Source: Polyangiaceae bacterium
Lineage (GTDB): Bacteria > Myxococcota_A > Polyangia > Polyangiales > Polyangiaceae
Reading direction: 5' to 3'
NCBI GenBank assembly: GCA_020633235.1
Contig: JACKEA010000001.1
Location: forward strand, 1,736,001 to 1,800,000
DNA length: 64,000 nucleotides
This document shows positions 36,759 through 45,837 of this stretch, in pieces; the stretch's first letter is position 1, and every line of letters starts with the position of its first letter. A program made the position numbers and the translations under genes. The notes under the pieces were generated by a model, which was not told where the DNA came from, made no database searches, and worked only from the letters and a program-made list of their open reading frames with translations.

Positions 36759-37256
36759 ATGGTCGGAAGGGTGTCGGACGAGCGTGACGCACCGGTGACG
36801 ATTGGCTGGGCCGAGCTGGTCGACATTCCCGAGTGGAATATCAGCCGCATGCGCGCGAAGATGGACACCGGCGCGCGGTCCAGCGCGCTGCATGTCGAGA
36901 ACATCCAGGAGTTACCCCACGACCGCGTGCGTTTCGACGTGCGCCTACACCGCAAGAAGGTGGATCGCCGCGTCACGGTCGAAGCGCCCATCAAGCGTCG
37001 CGGCCGCGTGCGTCCCTCGAGCGGCGTGCCTCAGGCACGCATCTTCGTGTCGGCCAAGGTGAAGATCGGCCCCGTGGAGCGGGAGATAGAGCTTTCCTTG
37101 GTGAGCCGCGAGAAAATGATCTTTCGCATGTTGATCGGTCGGTCCGCCTTGGCGCACCATTTCCTGGTCGACGTGAGCAAGCGCTACGTCCTTTCCAAGC
37201 CGCGCCGAAAGAAAGCCAAGAAGAAGAAGCGCCCGAAGGGGGCAGCGGAAACATGA
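36759..37256 (+). CDS. RimB-like retropepsin/ATP-dependent zinc protease family protein
   Basis: 165 residues. The family motif MDTGARSSALHV (with DTGA like aspartic-protease sites) follows IGWAELVDIPEWNISRMRAK. Later comes LSLVSREKMIFRMLIGRSAL, and a Lys/Arg-rich tail of about 15 residues. Members sit beside RimK-type ligases and are thought to process glutamate tails; here the gene overlaps the RimK-like gene by 4 bases (ATGA). It is annotated in databases as a putative ATP-dependent zinc protease. Cytoplasmic. Confidence 0.85.
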   Translation: MVGRVSDERDAPVTIGWAELVDIPEWNISRMRAKMDTGARSSALHVENIQELPHDRVRFDVRLHRKKVDRRVTVEAPIKRRGRVRPSSGVPQARIFVSAKVKIGPVEREIELSLVSREKMIFRMLIGRSALAHHFLVDVSKRYVLSKPRRKKAKKKKRPKGAAET

Positions 37257-38443
37257 AGATCGGGATCTTGTCGCGCAGCCCGCGGGCCTACAGCACCCGA
37301 CGGCTGAGGGAGGCCTGCGCTCGCCGCGGGCATGCCGTGAAGGTGCTGAACACCCTCAGGTTCAGCATGGGCATCGAGCAGGGGCAGCCGGAGTTGTTCT
37401 TCCGCAACCGGCGCCTGTCCCGTTACGACGCCGTGATCCCACGCATCGGGGCGTCCATCACGATGTACGGCACCGCGGTGGTGCGGCAGTTCGAGCAGAT
37501 GGGCGTGTTCACGCTCAACTCCTCGAACGCCATCAGCGTCTCGCGGGACAAGCTGCGCTCCACGCAGATATTGAGCCGGCACAACATAGGCATTCCGACC
37601 ACCGCGTTCGTGCGTGACCGCACCAGCGTGTTGCCCGCCATCACCCACGTGGGCGGCGCGCCGGTGATCATCAAGTTGCTCGAGGGTACCCAGGGCATCG
37701 GCGTGATCTTGGCGGACAACACCAAGATCGCCGAGGCCATCATCGAGACCCTACAAAGCGCCAAGCAGAACGTGCTCATCCAGAAGTTCGTCAAGGAGAG
37801 CAAGGGCCGCGACATGCGGGCGTTCGTGGTCGGGGATCGCGTGGTGGCGGCCATGCGGCGCATCGCCGTGGGCGAGGAGTTTCGGAGCAACGTGCACCGC
37901 GGCGGACGCGCCGAGCCGGCGAACATCGACCCAGCCTACGAGCGCATCGCGATCCACGCTGCGCAGATCATGGGGCTCCGCGTCGCCGGTGTCGACATGC
38001 TGGAGACGGAAGACGGTCCCAACATCTTGGAGGTGAACTCGTCGCCGGGGCTCGAGGGAATAGAGACCACGACGGGTATCGACGTGGCCGATGCCATCGT
38101 GGAGCACCTCGAAGAACAGGTGCTGTTCCCGGATCTGGATTTGCGTCAGCGCCTCACGCTCAAGAGCGGCTATGGCGTCGCGGAGTTCTCCGTGGGGGCG
38201 GACTCCGAGCTCGCGGGCAAGCTGCTGCGGGATTCCGGTCTCCGGGAGCGGGACGTGCAGGTGCTCAGTATCACCCGAGGGAGCATCATCATCCCGAACC
38301 CGCGTGGGGATCGCGAGGTCTTGCCGGGGGACGTGCTCTTGTGCTTTGGAAAACACATCACTCTGAAGGGCTTCATCCCCCCCGCGGAGCGCCGCCCGAG
38401 GCGAAAGAAGAAGAAGTCCCAGAGGGAAGGGAGCGCGAGCTGA
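37253..38443 (+). CDS. rimK: RimK-type ATP-grasp glutamate ligase with C-terminal RCK_C-like domain
   Basis: 396 residues from ATG 37253. An N-terminal pre-ATP-grasp domain (MKIGILSRSPRAYSTRRLRE) is followed by the ATP-grasp core (RDKLRSTQILSRHNIGIPTT, PVIIKLLEGTQGIGV, KESKGRDMRAFVVGD, GPNILEVNSSPGLEGIE). Residues 300-375 add a domain with AEFSVGADSELAGKLLRDSG and RDVQVLSITRGSIIIPNPRG, matching the TrkA-C/RCK_C fold that binds small ligands in potassium channels. The enzyme adds glutamate to a protein or small substrate; the extra domain may regulate it allosterically. Operon with protease-like and aspartoacylase-like genes. Confidence 0.88.
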   Translation: MKIGILSRSPRAYSTRRLREACARRGHAVKVLNTLRFSMGIEQGQPELFFRNRRLSRYDAVIPRIGASITMYGTAVVRQFEQMGVFTLNSSNAISVSRDKLRSTQILSRHNIGIPTTAFVRDRTSVLPAITHVGGAPVIIKLLEGTQGIGVILADNTKIAEAIIETLQSAKQNVLIQKFVKESKGRDMRAFVVGDRVVAAMRRIAVGEEFRSNVHRGGRAEPANIDPAYERIAIHAAQIMGLRVAGVDMLETEDGPNILEVNSSPGLEGIETTTGIDVADAIVEHLEEQVLFPDLDLRQRLTLKSGYGVAEFSVGADSELAGKLLRDSGLRERDVQVLSITRGSIIIPNPRGDREVLPGDVLLCFGKHITLKGFIPPAERRPRRKKKKSQREGSAS

Positions 38444-39516
38444 GCCGAAGCGACACGCCGTTCGTCATTGGGGGAACCCGAATTCGGCGAGGCGAGACCC
38501 AGGACATCGCGCTCCAAGTGAGCGAGACCACGCTGGGACTTCCGGTGAGCGTACCGGTTCGCGTGATCCGAGCGCGCCGCCGCGGCCCCGTGGTGTTCGT
38601 GACGGGCGCGGTGCACGGGGACGAGCTCAACGGAACGGGCATCATCCGCGAGCTGATGTTCTCCCGGGACCTGACCTTGGTGCGGGGAACGCTGGTGCTG
38701 GTTCCGGTGGTGAACGTGTTCGGCTTCGAGCGGCACGTACGCTACCTGCCGGATCGGCGCGACCTGAACCGGAGCTTTCCGGGAGACCCGGGCGGTAGTC
38801 TGGCGTTCCGCCTGGCCAACGCAGTCTATCGCGAGGTCATTGCCCAGGCGGACTACGGCATCGATCTGCACACCGCGACCATCGGGCGTACCAACTTTCC
38901 GCACGTGCGCGCGGACCTGTCCATCGCAGGGATGGAGGAATATGCGTCTTGGTTCGGTTCCGAGGTGATCCTCGATCGCCGCGGGGACGAGCGCTCTTTG
39001 CGCCACGTGGCCTGCAGCCAAGGGGTAAAGACCATCAACCTGGAGGCTGGCGAGGCGCTCAAGATCGAGAGCGGAACCGTGGCGCTCGGAGTGCGAGGCG
39101 TGCGCAACGTGCTGTGCCACCTGGGCATGGTGGAGGGCGAAGCGAGCTTCCCGAGCTACCAAACCACGGTGCAGCGCAGCGTCTGGGTGCGAGCCCAGTC
39201 CGGCGGGCTGCTGCGTTTCCACGTGCGCCCCGGGGACTTGGTGGAGCAGGGCACCCCCCTGGCGACTTGCGATGCGTTCTTTCGCGAGGAGAGTCCCACG
39301 GTGCTGTCCCCCGTGGCTGGCATCGTGCTCGGCATGACCACGCTCCCGGTGATGCGGCCTGGTGAGCCGATCTGCCACATCGGCATTCCAACCCGGGATT
39401 TGAAGCAGATCCGCAGCCAGATCAGTCGCTCCCCGGGCTCCTTGCACCGACAGGTACAAGAGCAGATCGCGCACGACGTACACGTCGTACCCCGCCGCCG
39501 TCGCGGCTCACGTTGA
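38440..39516 (+). CDS. Succinylglutamate desuccinylase/aspartoacylase family enzyme
   Basis: About 358 residues. Metal-site motif GAVHGDELNGTG, then LNRSFPGDPGG, YGIDLHTATIGRTNFPHVR and INLEAGEALKIES follow the zinc-dependent AstE/AspA hydrolases. The C-terminus carries a barrel-like domain (FHVRPGDLVEQGTPLATCD, SPVAGIVLG). There is no ATG/GTG/TTG near the N-terminus. A CTG at 38440 overlaps the rimK stop (CTGA) with AGGGAAGGGAG upstream and is the best start. It may remove acyl or glutamyl groups from the RimK product. Confidence 0.85.
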   Translation: MSRSDTPFVIGGTRIRRGETQDIALQVSETTLGLPVSVPVRVIRARRRGPVVFVTGAVHGDELNGTGIIRELMFSRDLTLVRGTLVLVPVVNVFGFERHVRYLPDRRDLNRSFPGDPGGSLAFRLANAVYREVIAQADYGIDLHTATIGRTNFPHVRADLSIAGMEEYASWFGSEVILDRRGDERSLRHVACSQGVKTINLEAGEALKIESGTVALGVRGVRNVLCHLGMVEGEASFPSYQTTVQRSVWVRAQSGGLLRFHVRPGDLVEQGTPLATCDAFFREESPTVLSPVAGIVLGMTTLPVMRPGEPICHIGIPTRDLKQIRSQISRSPGSLHRQVQEQIAHDVHVVPRRRRGSR

Positions 39517-39615
39517 CGGATTCTGGACAAAGACCGGCGACGAACTCATGTTCCGCTGCGCGCGCCCGCGTGCGGCTTCGATCTTCGCGGCGCGCCAGCT
39601 TTGAAAGGAATGGCC

Positions 39616-40137
39616 ATGGGTCCACTTCTAGGCGCCTTGATGATCTTCGTGTTCCGGGTTTGCGACGTGTCCTTGGGAACCGCCCGCAGCCTTCTGGCAG
39701 TGCGGGGCTACAAGCGCGTGGCAGCGTTGCTCGGCTTCGTGGAGGCGAGCATCTTCGTGCTGGCCATCAGCCGGGTCGTCAATCACCTCGATAACCCCCT
39801 GAACATCATCGGCTATGCGGCAGGCTTCGCGACCGGGAACTTCGTCGGCATCACCATCGACGGCTGGATGGGCGTCGGCTATCAGACGGTGCACGTCATA
39901 TCGCCGACGTGCTCCGAGGCCATCACCGAGCAGCTCCGGGAGCGTGGCTTCGGCGTGACCACCTTCGCCGGGGCTGGGCGGGCCGGACCGGTGAACCTGC
40001 TGCTGGTGATGGTGCGCCGGCGGCGGGTGGACGAGCTCATCGACCTCGTTCACGGCGTGGATCCGGCGGCGTTCGTGACGGTGGAGGAGCTCCGCTCGGT
40101 GCTGCGCGGGTATCTACCCGGCGCCAAGCGAAAATAG
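39616..40137 (+). CDS. UPF0316/DUF2179 membrane protein
   Basis: 173 residues from ATG 39616, with AAAGGA six bases upstream (ATG 39610 is too close to it). Three membrane helices occupy residues about 2-90 (FVFRVCDVSLGTARSLLAV, LLGFVEASIFVLAISRVV, IIGYAAGFATGNFVGI). A cytoplasmic DUF2179 domain follows (LRERGFGVTTFAGAGRAGPV, VMVRRRRVDELIDLV). The family is conserved but its role is undefined, with proposed small-ligand sensing. It stands alone between the rimK operon and the VWA pair. Confidence 0.85.
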   Translation: MGPLLGALMIFVFRVCDVSLGTARSLLAVRGYKRVAALLGFVEASIFVLAISRVVNHLDNPLNIIGYAAGFATGNFVGITIDGWMGVGYQTVHVISPTCSEAITEQLRERGFGVTTFAGAGRAGPVNLLLVMVRRRRVDELIDLVHGVDPAAFVTVEELRSVLRGYLPGAKRK

Positions 40138-40222
40138 GGCAGATCCTCCGCACCCTTCGCCCGTCTAGCCAGAGTGTAAGGGGACCCGGCCTGGGGCCGT
40201 TGTTCCTCGAAAGGGCGAGGCG

Positions 40223-41701
40223 ATGAAGGTACGCACGGTCGGGTTTTTGTCTTTGGTGGGGATGATGTTGTCGAGCCTGACCGTGTGGTCACTGACCCCA
40301 CCGGCGCCGACCAGCGAGCCGGAAACGGTGGCGTGGACGCCGCCGGAGCCGGGTGAGACGGACCCGGTGGGGGCCAGCTTCCGCGCCGGCAACACCCTCA
40401 TGGTGGAGGGGCGCTTGGGGAACGACGAGCTCGTCGCCGACCAGGACGGCGAGACGTTCCTGTTGGTCAACGTGCAAGCGGACGACTCCGGCGTTGCCGC
40501 CACGCCTGCGCCGCTGAACCTCGCCATCGTGATCGACCGTTCGGGCTCCATGCGGGGCAAGCGGCTGGAGAACGCTCTGGACGCGGCGAGCGGCATGGTG
40601 CGGCGTCTGCGCGACGACGACGTGGTGAGCGTCATCGCTTACAACACCACCACCGCGACGACGGTTCCGCCCACCACCATCGACTCGCTTTCTCGCGAGC
40701 GCGTGATCCGGTCCCTCTCCGGCATCACCGCGCAGGGCGACACTTGCATCTCCTGCGGCATCGACGCTGCCATGTCGGAGCTCCGGGGCAGAAGCGGCAT
40801 GGTCAATCGCATTCTGCTGTTGTCGGACGGCGAGGCTACCGCCGGCGTGCGCGACGAACAGGGCTTTCGCCAGATCGCCGAGCGATGCAGGGGCATGGGC
40901 GCGAGCATCAGCTCCATCGGCGTGGACGTGGACTACAACGAACGTGTGATGAGCCTCTTGGCGCTGGAGTCCAACGGTCGTCACCACTTCGTGCAGAACG
41001 CATCGGACTTGCCGCGTGCCTTCGACGACGAGCTGGACACCTTGGCGAAGACCGTCGCGAAGGACGCGGAGGTGAGCGTGGAGCTCGCGCCCGGCGTACG
41101 CATGGCGCAGGTCTTCGATCGCAGCTTCCGGCGCGAGGGCGACCGCCTGGTGGTGCCCATGGGCGGGTTCAGCGCGGGGGAGCAGAAGACTCTCCTCGTG
41201 AAGCTGTCGGTGCCGCGCGGGGCGAAGGGCGTGCGTCCCATCGCGGACGTACGGATGAGCTACGACGATCTGGTGGCCGGAGGCCGCGGCAGCTGCGACG
41301 GGAAGCTCTCACTCCTGGCCGGCGACAAGAGCAGTGCGCTGGACCCCTTGGTGCAGGGCAGGCTCCTGCGCAGTGAGACCGCAAAGGCGCTGACCGAGGC
41401 CAATCAGCTGTTCTCGGCGGGGCGGACCGGGGAAGCGAAGGCGAAGCTCAGCTCGCGGCTCGCGGCTCTGGAAGAGCAGAAGAAGATCGCGCTGAAAGCG
41501 GCGCCTGCGCGGCGACGCGCGGAGCTTTCCGAGGATCTCGGGCGCCAGGCCTCGGCGTTGGGTGAGGCGGAGAGTGGTTTTGCCAGTCCGCCGCCAGCGG
41601 CTGCGGCCGCGGCGGAGCCGGCTGCGGCGCCCGAGGACTCGCGTCGTGGGCGGGCACAAGTGAAGCAGAACGCACAGGTCGCGACCGATCTCGCTTTCTG
41701 A
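40223..41701 (+). CDS. Secreted or membrane VWA-domain protein with intact metal site
   Basis: 492 residues. An N-terminal hydrophobic signal or anchor (VGFLSLVGMMLSSLTVW) is followed by a VWA domain at about 97-275 with a full MIDAS: LAIVIDRSGSMRGKRLE, TCISCGID, LLLSDGEAT. A beta-rich domain of about 90 residues follows, then a helical region (LTEANQLFSAGRTGEAKAKL) and an Ala/Pro tail. This resembles bacterial chloride-channel-like and BatA-type VWA proteins. The next gene begins 52 bases downstream and carries VIT plus VWA domains, so the two may interact at the envelope. Confidence 0.85.
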   Translation: MKVRTVGFLSLVGMMLSSLTVWSLTPPAPTSEPETVAWTPPEPGETDPVGASFRAGNTLMVEGRLGNDELVADQDGETFLLVNVQADDSGVAATPAPLNLAIVIDRSGSMRGKRLENALDAASGMVRRLRDDDVVSVIAYNTTTATTVPPTTIDSLSRERVIRSLSGITAQGDTCISCGIDAAMSELRGRSGMVNRILLLSDGEATAGVRDEQGFRQIAERCRGMGASISSIGVDVDYNERVMSLLALESNGRHHFVQNASDLPRAFDDELDTLAKTVAKDAEVSVELAPGVRMAQVFDRSFRREGDRLVVPMGGFSAGEQKTLLVKLSVPRGAKGVRPIADVRMSYDDLVAGGRGSCDGKLSLLAGDKSSALDPLVQGRLLRSETAKALTEANQLFSAGRTGEAKAKLSSRLAALEEQKKIALKAAPARRRAELSEDLGRQASALGEAESGFASPPPAAAAAAEPAAAPEDSRRGRAQVKQNAQVATDLAF

Positions 41702-41753
41702 GTCGACCTCGGCGACCGATCGCAGGAACATCGAGAGCGGAAGGGGCATCTCC

Positions 41754-44700
41754 ATGAGCGACAAACCGAAGAAGGCGCCCATCGGGCGTACCGTGCGGCG
41801 GATCGTGCTGGCGGCGCTCGCGCTCGGCGTGATCGCGTCCGTCATCGTCTTCGTCGCGACGCGCAAACCCCCGCCCGTGAAGGCAGCACCCATCCAGGCC
41901 CGCTTGGAGCTCGCCGCCGGCCAGGTCACGGTGGACTTGGGCCAGGGACCCGAACGCGCCGTGAGCGGAGCGCCCCTTTTGGAGGACGCCAAGGTGGCCG
42001 CGGACAAGGGCGCGCGGGCGCTGATTCGACTCCCCGACGGCTCGCGCTTGTTCCTGCGCGGAGAGAGCGCGATCAGGCTGGGGGAGAGCAGCGTGGCGCT
42101 GGAGTCCGGCGAGTATTTCGTGGACGCACCACCGACGGACCGGAAGCCGACGGTGCACACCGTCGGCGGGGTGACGGTGACGGCGGTCGAAAGCGGCCTC
42201 GACGTCAAACGGCAGGGGGACGGCGCCGTGGTGTACGTGGCTCGAGGCATGGCCACCGTTACCGCCAAGGGCGGACGCGTGGAGGTGCAGGCGGGGGAGC
42301 AGGCGAGCGCCGAGGGGGACGCGGCACCGAAATCCGCGCCCCTCGCGTTCTGGGACGACTGGACCGGAGGCATGGCGGACTTCGCGTCGGGCGCGCACAT
42401 CCCCGGCGCGGGCATGGGCTCCATCTACGGGGTGGACGTCGGGGCTCTCGCGGGCAGCCCGGCGCGCCCGCTGCAGATCGAGAAGCAAGCCGTTCGTGCG
42501 GTGCTTCGCGAAGGGCTCAGCGAAACGGAGGTGGATCAGACGTTCTTCAACCCGGGCGAGCGGGACGTGGAGGGCTGGTACTGGTTCACGGTTCCGGAGA
42601 GCGCCAGCGTGACCGGCTTCGCGGTGGAGACCGACGGCGTGCTGGTGGAGGGCGAGTTCACCGAGCGGCGGGAAGCCGCCGCTCAATACGGCGCGGCCAA
42701 GGCCAGTGGCCATTCGCCTGCGATACTCGAGTGGGTCGACAGCCACACCTACCGTGCGCGTATCTATCCGGTGAAGGCCGGTGGCAGCCGTCGTGTGGTG
42801 CTGCGCTACATCGAGCTTCGACCGGCCGTCGACGGAAAGCTCAGTTACGTCTACCCGATGGGGGCAGGGGAGCCGGTGCGCATTGGCGAGTTCAGCCTGT
42901 CCGTGGATCTCGGCGATGCGGGCAAGAAGATGAAGATCGCCACGCTGGCAGATGCTCGCGTGGAGAACGCGGGCAAGCACGTGACCATGCGGCGGTCCGG
43001 CTACACGCCGCGAGCCGACTTCCAGCTCGAGGCCACGATGGACGGCGAGCGGCCACCGCTGACCGTGTCGCGCTTCGCGGCGGGAGGCGAGAGCGCGGAC
43101 TACGTGATGGCGCGCTACACCCCGGACATCGATTGGAACAAGGCCAAGCAGCAGCGCGCGGACGTGGTGGTGGTGGTCGACACCTCGGCAGCGGGGGACG
43201 AGTCCGCACGCCAGCTCAAGACGGCGACGGCCGAGGCCATCCTGCGCGCGCTGTCCGACGACGATCGCTTCGCGCTGGTCGCGCTGGACGTCCGCCCCAC
43301 GGTGCTGCACCCGAAGGACGGGCTTTCGCCGGCTTCCGACAAGGAAATCGCGGGAGCGCTGGAGGCCCTTGCGGACCACTCCACGGGAGGCGCGACCGAT
43401 CTCGCGGCGCTCTTCGACGTCGCTCTCGGTCGTCTACATGGTGCGGAGCAACCGGCGGTGGTCTACGTGGGTGACGGCATCGCAACCAGCGGCGAGATGA
43501 GCGGAGAGCAGTTGGTGGAGCGCTTGCGGCGCGCCCTCGGAACCAGCCGCGCGCGGCTGTTCACCGTGGGTGTGGGCACGGACGCGAACTACTCCCTGCT
43601 GTCGGAGCTGGCGCGGGCCGGCGGGGGTCAGAGTTTGTCGGTGGATCAAGCGGAAGAGACGACTGCCCGCGCCCTGGAGCTGGCTGCCGCCATCAAGATG
43701 CCGACGATCACGGATCTCGAGATCGACCTCGGCGCCGGGCTGGACGAGCCCTTCACGAGCGCCAGTGGAAAGGTGAGCCGCGGGTCGGAGGTGGTCGTGC
43801 TCGCTCGGACCCATCACGATCTTCCGCGCTCGGTGAAGGTCCGCGGGCGCATCGGCGGAGAAAAGTTCGAACGCGAGTACGAAACCAAGCGGGACCCGAG
43901 CGTGCTGGCCGCGTTCGTGCCGCGGCTGTGGGCCTCGGAATACGTTCGCCGTCTGCTGGGCGCCGCGGAGGGACCCGAGGCAGAGCGCGGCCGCATCGTT
44001 TCGTTGGGCATCGAGTACGGCTTGATGACGCCCTACACCAGCATCCTGGCCCTGGAGAGCGAAGCGGCCTACTCGCGCATGGGCATTCAACGGAAGCGGT
44101 CGCCCCTGCGCGGGGTGGAGCTCGGCGCCCTCGGTCCAACGGAAGAGCAGCGCCTGTCACTTCGGTTCGCCGGAGTACCCGCGGCCTCGCTGCCCATTGG
44201 CTGCAGCAAGCTGGAAGGGCTCGCAGACGAGGAGCCGGCGCCTGCCGGGCACAAGGCCCAGGCGCAGAGCGTTCCCGCCTCGCCGGCACCCGAGCAAGGC
44301 TACGCGCCCGCTGAGGACAAGGAGCTGTCGGCCGAGGTACCGGCGCCGGAGCCCGCGGCCTTCGAAGAGAAGCCAAGCGACGACATCCCGCCGCCGCCGG
44401 CGAAGATGGCCATGCGCCCGGCGCCGCTGGCGACGGGCCGAGGTGGTGCCGTTCCGTTGAGGCGCAAGAGTGGACCGGTGAAGCTCGATGGCAAGGACGA
44501 GCAGGACGAGCGCCGCGCGAACGACGGAGATCTGATCCCCGCGACCGGAAAGGTGGAGCTGTCCACCTGCAGCGATGCCGCGGAGCGTCCCCTGGCGCAG
44601 CGGGTGGTGCTTTGGACGCGACGCCTCTCCACCGCCCAGAGCCCCGCGGATCTCTTGAGTCGCTACGACGCCGCCCGCAAGGCGTGCGAGCTATCCGATT

Positions 44701-45836
44701 GGCGCGCGGAGCGCACGTTCTTGGACCTGATGCAGCGTCATGTGGACAGCGAGGGGGGCGCGACCCTGGTGCTCTCGCACTTCAGCGCTCGTCCGGAAGT
44801 CAAGAAGCACCTCGCGAAGCTGATCCTCCGTCGCGCGGTCGACGCCCGGCTGGTGGCTGCGGTCGAGAAGACCCTGTTCGGTTCGGCCGTGGATTGGAAC
44901 GCGCTGGATCTCGAGCTGAGCGAGCTCGGGAGTGTACAGGCACGCATCGCCAAGGTCCGAGAAGCCATCGCCAAGGCGCCCGATGATCCGAACGGCGGGA
45001 TGCGTCTGGTGAAGCTCCTGGTGGAGGCGGGCGACAAGGACGAGGCCGTTGCTCTCGGGCGTCGCCTTCGGGATCAGGGCATGCTCACCCCCGGCATCGC
45101 GCGACAGCTGGGCGACGTGCTCGCACGAGCAGGGCATGCGGAAGAGGCCGTGCGCACCTACTCCGAGATCGTCGAGTTCGATCCCGAGAGTACGGCGTCC
45201 CGCCGGCTGTTGGGCGACATCTATCTGGGGCACGAGTGGTACGAACCGGCGTATCGGCAATACAAGACCATCACCGAGATCGACGCCGACGACGCTCTCG
45301 GTTGGCTGCGGTTGGCGGCAGCGGCTGCGGGTACCGGCCGCGTCGACGAGGCGTTGCGGCTGGAGCGCCGAGTCGCGAGCGCTCAGGGCACGCCGGGACC
45401 GAGCGATCCGCGCCGCTGGGCCCGCCTCTGGTCGGCGGCACGGCTCGCGAGATTGATCGCGAATCCGCCCAAGTCGGCACCAGGCCCGTCGGCGATGAAG
45501 CGCGAGCTCAAGGAGCTGGGGCTGTTCAGCGGTCCGGGACACCTGGTGCTGCTCACATGGGAGGAGCTGGGCGAAGATCTGTTGGTCGTCAGCCGCGTGG
45601 ACGACAAGGACGTGGGCCTCGGAGAGGCAACGGACGCCGCGAAGGCAGGCCTGTCGGCCGTGCTCCTGACGCAGGCGGACGCGGCCGATGCCAGCTTCGC
45701 AGCGCGCCTACGCAGCGTTCCCGCGGATCACGCCCTCGCGCTGCGGCGACAAGACGTGATCTGGGACGGCAAGGACTTCAAGGTGCTGGTGAAGGCCGTG
45801 GAGCTCCCGGCGCGCCAGACCGAGATCGCGCTGTAG
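41754..45836 (+). CDS. FecR-VIT-VWA-TPR giant membrane protein
   Basis: 1360 residues. A membrane helix near 15-37 is followed by a FecR-like domain (LPDGSRLFLRGESAIRLGE, about 70-190). A VIT domain comes next (VLREGLSETEVDQTFFNP, then VEGWYWFTVPES; about 235-375), then a VWA domain at about 465-640 whose metal motif has become VVDTSAAG (DxSxS lost). An Ala/Pro/Glu-rich linker (830-940) leads to a helical/TPR region (about 1060-1210; RQLGDVLARAGHAEEAVRTY) and a final alpha/beta domain. It likely faces the periplasm as a scaffold for partner binding. VIT plus VWA is the architecture of inter-alpha-trypsin inhibitor heavy chains. The gene ends 1 base from the convergent lipoprotein gene. Confidence 0.85.
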   Translation: MSDKPKKAPIGRTVRRIVLAALALGVIASVIVFVATRKPPPVKAAPIQARLELAAGQVTVDLGQGPERAVSGAPLLEDAKVAADKGARALIRLPDGSRLFLRGESAIRLGESSVALESGEYFVDAPPTDRKPTVHTVGGVTVTAVESGLDVKRQGDGAVVYVARGMATVTAKGGRVEVQAGEQASAEGDAAPKSAPLAFWDDWTGGMADFASGAHIPGAGMGSIYGVDVGALAGSPARPLQIEKQAVRAVLREGLSETEVDQTFFNPGERDVEGWYWFTVPESASVTGFAVETDGVLVEGEFTERREAAAQYGAAKASGHSPAILEWVDSHTYRARIYPVKAGGSRRVVLRYIELRPAVDGKLSYVYPMGAGEPVRIGEFSLSVDLGDAGKKMKIATLADARVENAGKHVTMRRSGYTPRADFQLEATMDGERPPLTVSRFAAGGESADYVMARYTPDIDWNKAKQQRADVVVVVDTSAAGDESARQLKTATAEAILRALSDDDRFALVALDVRPTVLHPKDGLSPASDKEIAGALEALADHSTGGATDLAALFDVALGRLHGAEQPAVVYVGDGIATSGEMSGEQLVERLRRALGTSRARLFTVGVGTDANYSLLSELARAGGGQSLSVDQAEETTARALELAAAIKMPTITDLEIDLGAGLDEPFTSASGKVSRGSEVVVLARTHHDLPRSVKVRGRIGGEKFEREYETKRDPSVLAAFVPRLWASEYVRRLLGAAEGPEAERGRIVSLGIEYGLMTPYTSILALESEAAYSRMGIQRKRSPLRGVELGALGPTEEQRLSLRFAGVPAASLPIGCSKLEGLADEEPAPAGHKAQAQSVPASPAPEQGYAPAEDKELSAEVPAPEPAAFEEKPSDDIPPPPAKMAMRPAPLATGRGGAVPLRRKSGPVKLDGKDEQDERRANDGDLIPATGKVELSTCSDAAERPLAQRVVLWTRRLSTAQSPADLLSRYDAARKACELSDWRAERTFLDLMQRHVDSEGGATLVLSHFSARPEVKKHLAKLILRRAVDARLVAAVEKTLFGSAVDWNALDLELSELGSVQARIAKVREAIAKAPDDPNGGMRLVKLLVEAGDKDEAVALGRRLRDQGMLTPGIARQLGDVLARAGHAEEAVRTYSEIVEFDPESTASRRLLGDIYLGHEWYEPAYRQYKTITEIDADDALGWLRLAAAAAGTGRVDEALRLERRVASAQGTPGPSDPRRWARLWSAARLARLIANPPKSAPGPSAMKRELKELGLFSGPGHLVLLTWEELGEDLLVVSRVDDKDVGLGEATDAAKAGLSAVLLTQADAADASFAARLRSVPADHALALRRQDVIWDGKDFKVLVKAVELPARQTEIAL

Positions 45837-45837
45837 C

